Source: a bacterium
GTDB taxonomy: Bacteria > Patescibacteriota > Minisyncoccia > UBA6257 > GWB1-50-10
Assembly (NCBI GenBank): GCA_027310365.1
Contig: DAIDAY010000003.1
Span: 1 to 52,927 of the forward strand
Direction: 5' to 3'
DNA length: 52,927 nucleotides
In this document: positions 50,440-52,927 of the stretch, in pieces
How positions within the stretch are numbered: the stretch's first letter is position 1
Layout: every line of letters starts with the position of its first letter
Position numbers and translations under genes: made by a program
Notes under the pieces: model-generated
Databases searched by the model: none
The model's input: only the letters and a program-made list of their open reading frames with translations
Told to the model about the DNA's origin: nothing

Positions 50440-50880
50440 TTACACCTCGTACCTGATGAACCTTTCCACTTGGATATTTTCCCCCACTTTCGCCATCGTG
50501 CCTTTCACGAGATCGGCAACGCCCATCGACTCGTTCTTGATATACGGTTGCCCTAAGAGTTCCTCTATATTCCCCGGGTTCATTGCCGCGATTTGCATGG
50601 CGAGCTCATGAACGAGGGATTGAAAAGGTTCCGACCGCACCACGAAGTCGGTTTCTGCCCGTACCTCCATCAAAACGCCGACGCGGCCGTTGTGGACATA
50701 GGCATACACCAAACCAGCACCGGTTTTCCGCTCTTTTTTGGACTCGGCTTTCGCAAGGCCTTGTTTCCTGATGATTTCGGTCGCCCCATCGAAGTCGCCC
50801 TTCGCTTCTTCAAGCGCCCGTTTGCATTCCATGACCCCCGCCCCCGTCATTTCCCGTAATTTTATGATGGTATTATCCAT
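50440..50880 (-). CDS. tsf: Translation elongation factor Ts (short form)
   Basis: IIKLREMTGAGVMECKRALEEAKGDFDGATEIIRKQGLAKA, VGVLMEVRAETDFVVR; 146 aa. Confidence 0.94.
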   Translation of the reverse strand: MDNTIIKLREMTGAGVMECKRALEEAKGDFDGATEIIRKQGLAKAESKKERKTGAGLVYAYVHNGRVGVLMEVRAETDFVVRSEPFQSLVHELAMQIAAMNPGNIEELLGQPYIKNESMGVADLVKGTMAKVGENIQVERFIRYEV

Positions 50881-50998
50881 CCTGTGAGAAGCAGAACACG
50901 AACGCGCTCGGCGTTTCCGTATTCTCCTTGTTTTGTTTCGGCAGTCTTGTTTTTTTGTATCATTGTTCGATTCCGTGTTTGTGGTTTCTCACGGGATC
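50878..50998 (-). repeat. Element A5: inverted-repeat from rpsB stop to tsf start
   Basis: CATCCTGTGAGAAGCAGAACACGAA vs reverse complement of right arm TGATCCCGTGAGAAACCACAAACACGGAA. Confidence 0.8.
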
Positions 50999-51683
50999 AA
51001 TTTCCTCTCAACTCCGCCTTGATAGAATTCAAAATCCAATCGATGCTTGCTTTTGCGTGGTCATTTGCCAAGATCGGGTACTGAACCAAATCCGGATTGT
51101 CGTCGGTATCCATGACGGCGATAAGTGGGATGTGCATCTTATTGGCTTCGCGCACGGCAGTTTTGTGGACAACCGAGTCAATGACAAAAACGACGTCGGG
51201 AAGCTTCACGAGATTTTTCAAACCTTCGAAGTTTCTCGAGAGCTTCGAAATTTCCTTCGAAAACTGGACCTGTTCTTTCTTCGTGTATCTCTCAAGTTCT
51301 CCCGTTTCCTTCTTCGCCTTGAGATTTTCGTAGTGGTCCATCCTCTTCTTGATGACGGAGAAGTTAGTTAGCGTCCCGCCGAGCCACCGGAAATCGACGA
51401 AAGGCATTTTGAGTTCTTCCGCCATCGCTCTCATCGATTCTTTGGCTGGAGCTTGGATGCCGACAAACAAAACCAAAGCGCCGGCGCCGAGTTTTTCCTT
51501 CAAGAAGGAAACAGCTTTGTTAAAACTCTGGACGGTCGCCTCCGGATCTAAAAGCTCGACTTCGTTCCTCCGCCCGCCGATGAAATTTTTCATCTTCGGA
51601 TGTGTCTTAGTTTTCTTGTGGCCGTAAAAAATTCCGAACTGGGCCATCTCGATAATTTTGTCTTTGTTTTCAACGCTCAACAT
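50997..51683 (-). CDS. rpsB: Ribosomal protein uS2
   Basis: FGHKKTKTHPKMKNFIGGRRN-type start, PFVDFRWLGGTLTNFSVIKKRM, PDVVFVIDSVVHKTAVREANKMHIPLIAVMDTDDNPDLVQYPI. Confidence 0.96.
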   Translation of the reverse strand: MLSVENKDKIIEMAQFGIFYGHKKTKTHPKMKNFIGGRRNEVELLDPEATVQSFNKAVSFLKEKLGAGALVLFVGIQAPAKESMRAMAEELKMPFVDFRWLGGTLTNFSVIKKRMDHYENLKAKKETGELERYTKKEQVQFSKEISKLSRNFEGLKNLVKLPDVVFVIDSVVHKTAVREANKMHIPLIAVMDTDDNPDLVQYPILANDHAKASIDWILNSIKAELRGN

Positions 51684-51725
51684 AAGTACGTACCATGGTA
51701 CAAAAAATGACTTCAAAAGTCAAAG
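51671..51725 (-). promoter_or_regulatory. Candidate promoter upstream of rpsB: TTGACT-N17-TACCAT
   Basis: Minus strand TTGACTTTTGAAGTCATTTTTTGTACCATGGTACGTACTTATG. Confidence 0.45.
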
Positions 51726-51736
51726 TACAATTCACT

Positions 51737-51872
51737 GAATACTTCTTTCCTACCGGTGTCGGTTCCTCTTAGCTTCCAGCGAGCGGAGCCAACTTGCGCT
51801 CTCGGCTCAAGACCCCCTTCCAGAGGACCAAGCTCGCTCGTCTCCGAGAGCCGCCGCACGGAAAGAAGTATC
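51737..51872 (+). repeat. Element C3 upstream of rpsB, opposite orientation to C1/C2
   Basis: Arms GAATACTTCTTTCC / GGAAAGAAGTATC; TACCGGTGTCGG...GCGCTCTCGGCTC...ACCAAGCTCGCTCGTCTCCGAGAGCCGCCGCACGGAAAG. Confidence 0.75.
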
Positions 51873-52008
51873 AACTCGCAACTAATAAGCTGCTGAGGGG
51901 ACGAATTCAGTACTGTTGCAAAGGCTAAGACTTGGGCGTTGCCCCGGAAACAGCCTGAGCAGCGGATACTGGGTGAACACTAGCGCGTTTAGAAGAAAAC
52001 AAGACTTC

Positions 52009-52686
52009 CTATTCCCCTCCTTCTTTCCGGCGCCAGCTTTCTATTTCCTTGTGGTTACCGGAGAGGAGAACCTGCGGGACTTTCCACTTCCCGAATTTTT
52101 CCGGGCGAGTGTACACCGGATATGATCCCTTGATATTCTCCAAAGATTCGTATTTTCCCAAGACTCCCGGCAGATAGCGACTAACAGCTTCAGTCACCAT
52201 CAGGGCTGGTAATTCCCCCCCCGAAAGAATAAAACCGCCGACGGAAATTTCTTCGTCGGCAACATGCGCCGCCACGCGCTCATCGACACCTTCATACCGC
52301 CCGCAAATAAAAATAATATCCTCGTATTTCAACAGGCGCGTTGCATCTTTTTGAGCAAATTCCTTTCCTCTGGTTGAAAATAAAATAATCCGCGTTTTCG
52401 CTTTTTTGGATTTTGATATTTTGATTTGTTGAGGATTTTGGATTTTGGATTGAGGGTTTAAAATCGAACTGATTGCCGCCACAAGCGGTTCAACCCTGAG
52501 AACCATCCCCGGACCGCCGCCGAAGGGGCGATCGTCAACTTTCTTGTGTTTCCCTAACCCGAACTTCCGGAGGTTCACCAAGTCAAATGTTATTATTTTT
52601 TTTTTCTCTGCCCGTCCCAAAATGGAACTATGCAGATAGTTGTCGATCGCCTCGGGAAAAAGCGTAATGATGTGGAAGGTGAGCAT
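52009..52686 (-). CDS. trmD: tRNA (guanine-N1)-methyltransferase with low-complexity insertion
   Basis: FHIITLFPEAIDNYLHSSILGRA, DDRPFGGGPGMVLRVEPL, ICGRYEGVDERVA, SVGGFILSGGELPALMVTEAV. Confidence 0.94.
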   Translation of the reverse strand: MLTFHIITLFPEAIDNYLHSSILGRAEKKKIITFDLVNLRKFGLGKHKKVDDRPFGGGPGMVLRVEPLVAAISSILNPQSKIQNPQQIKISKSKKAKTRIILFSTRGKEFAQKDATRLLKYEDIIFICGRYEGVDERVAAHVADEEISVGGFILSGGELPALMVTEAVSRYLPGVLGKYESLENIKGSYPVYTRPEKFGKWKVPQVLLSGNHKEIESWRRKEGGE

Positions 52687-52859
52687 GCAACCCTTATTCT
52701 AACCCGGATGGCGCGAGAGAGAAAGAGGCAGATGAAGAAAGTATTCCCAAACGAGTATTGCCGGAATAGGCATCATCACTGAGCCCGCCTGCGCAGGAAG
52801 GCGAAGAGGAAGAGGCGAGAAAACAACTGGGACTGGGACTGTGTTTGAATCCCGAACTC

Positions 52860-52927
52860 GCCTCAAAATTCAGTACCTACTGATTTTTGAGGCGACGGAG
52901 TGAAGCTCCGCATATTCTGCTGCGGAT
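52860..52927. repeat. Element D4 (cut by window end), hairpin in inverted orientation
   Basis: GCCTCAAAATTCAGTACCTACTGATTTTTGAGGC followed by the same GACGGAGTGAAGCTCCGCATATTCTGCTGCGGAT tail. Confidence 0.9.

Noticed and set aside
41747-51872. Families B/C as known RNAs (RNase P, tmRNA, SRP, group I/II intron, IscB/TnpB guide RNA)
   Set aside because: No matching conserved cores recalled and no associated nuclease or maturase ORF in the window; a covariance-model search would be needed to exclude this formally.

Overview
The window is a gene-dense, mostly co-oriented (minus strand) segment of a bacterial chromosome. Gene content suggests a Patescibacteria/CPR (Parcubacteria-like) lineage: short EF-Ts, ThrS without a TGS domain, and many small hypotheticals. 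This is inference; no marker phylogeny was run. TGA is used as a normal stop. I support about 50 protein genes: DNA replication (dnaX, dnaE, ssb, rnhB), cell wall and division (murC, murG, ftsW, mraY, rodA, mltG, DacA-like, M23 peptidase), scpAB, transcription (rpoB, rpoC, nusB, nusG), translation (rpsB, tsf, rplK, rpsF, rpsR, rpmF, gltX, thrS, miaA, trmD, tsaC), secE, a type IV secretion-like ATPase, a pilin-LamG protein, and one class II tRNA-Tyr(GTA). No transposase, CRISPR array, phage or rRNA was seen. The most unusual content is non-coding: at least five families of structured, palindromic dispersed elements in the intergenic spaces. (A) ~105-125 bp inverted-repeat elements ending exactly on the start codon of the downstream gene (five copies). 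(B) and (C) ~135-200 bp elements with conserved cores and locus-specific complementary arms, including one B/C nested composite with perfect 18-bp ends. (D) A triple-hairpin element with a 34-nt hairpin, showing one compensatory change, one copy with the hairpin flipped, and one copy recruited as the C-terminus and stop codon of a NUDIX gene. (E) A ~110-bp element, one copy inside a palindrome flush with the tmk start. Other highlights are an amidohydrolase-like protein between ftsW and mraY that lacks most expected metal ligands, GltX with the HIGH-motif His replaced by Ser, a PAP2-like protein lacking catalytic His residues, and a truncated PIG-L deacetylase.
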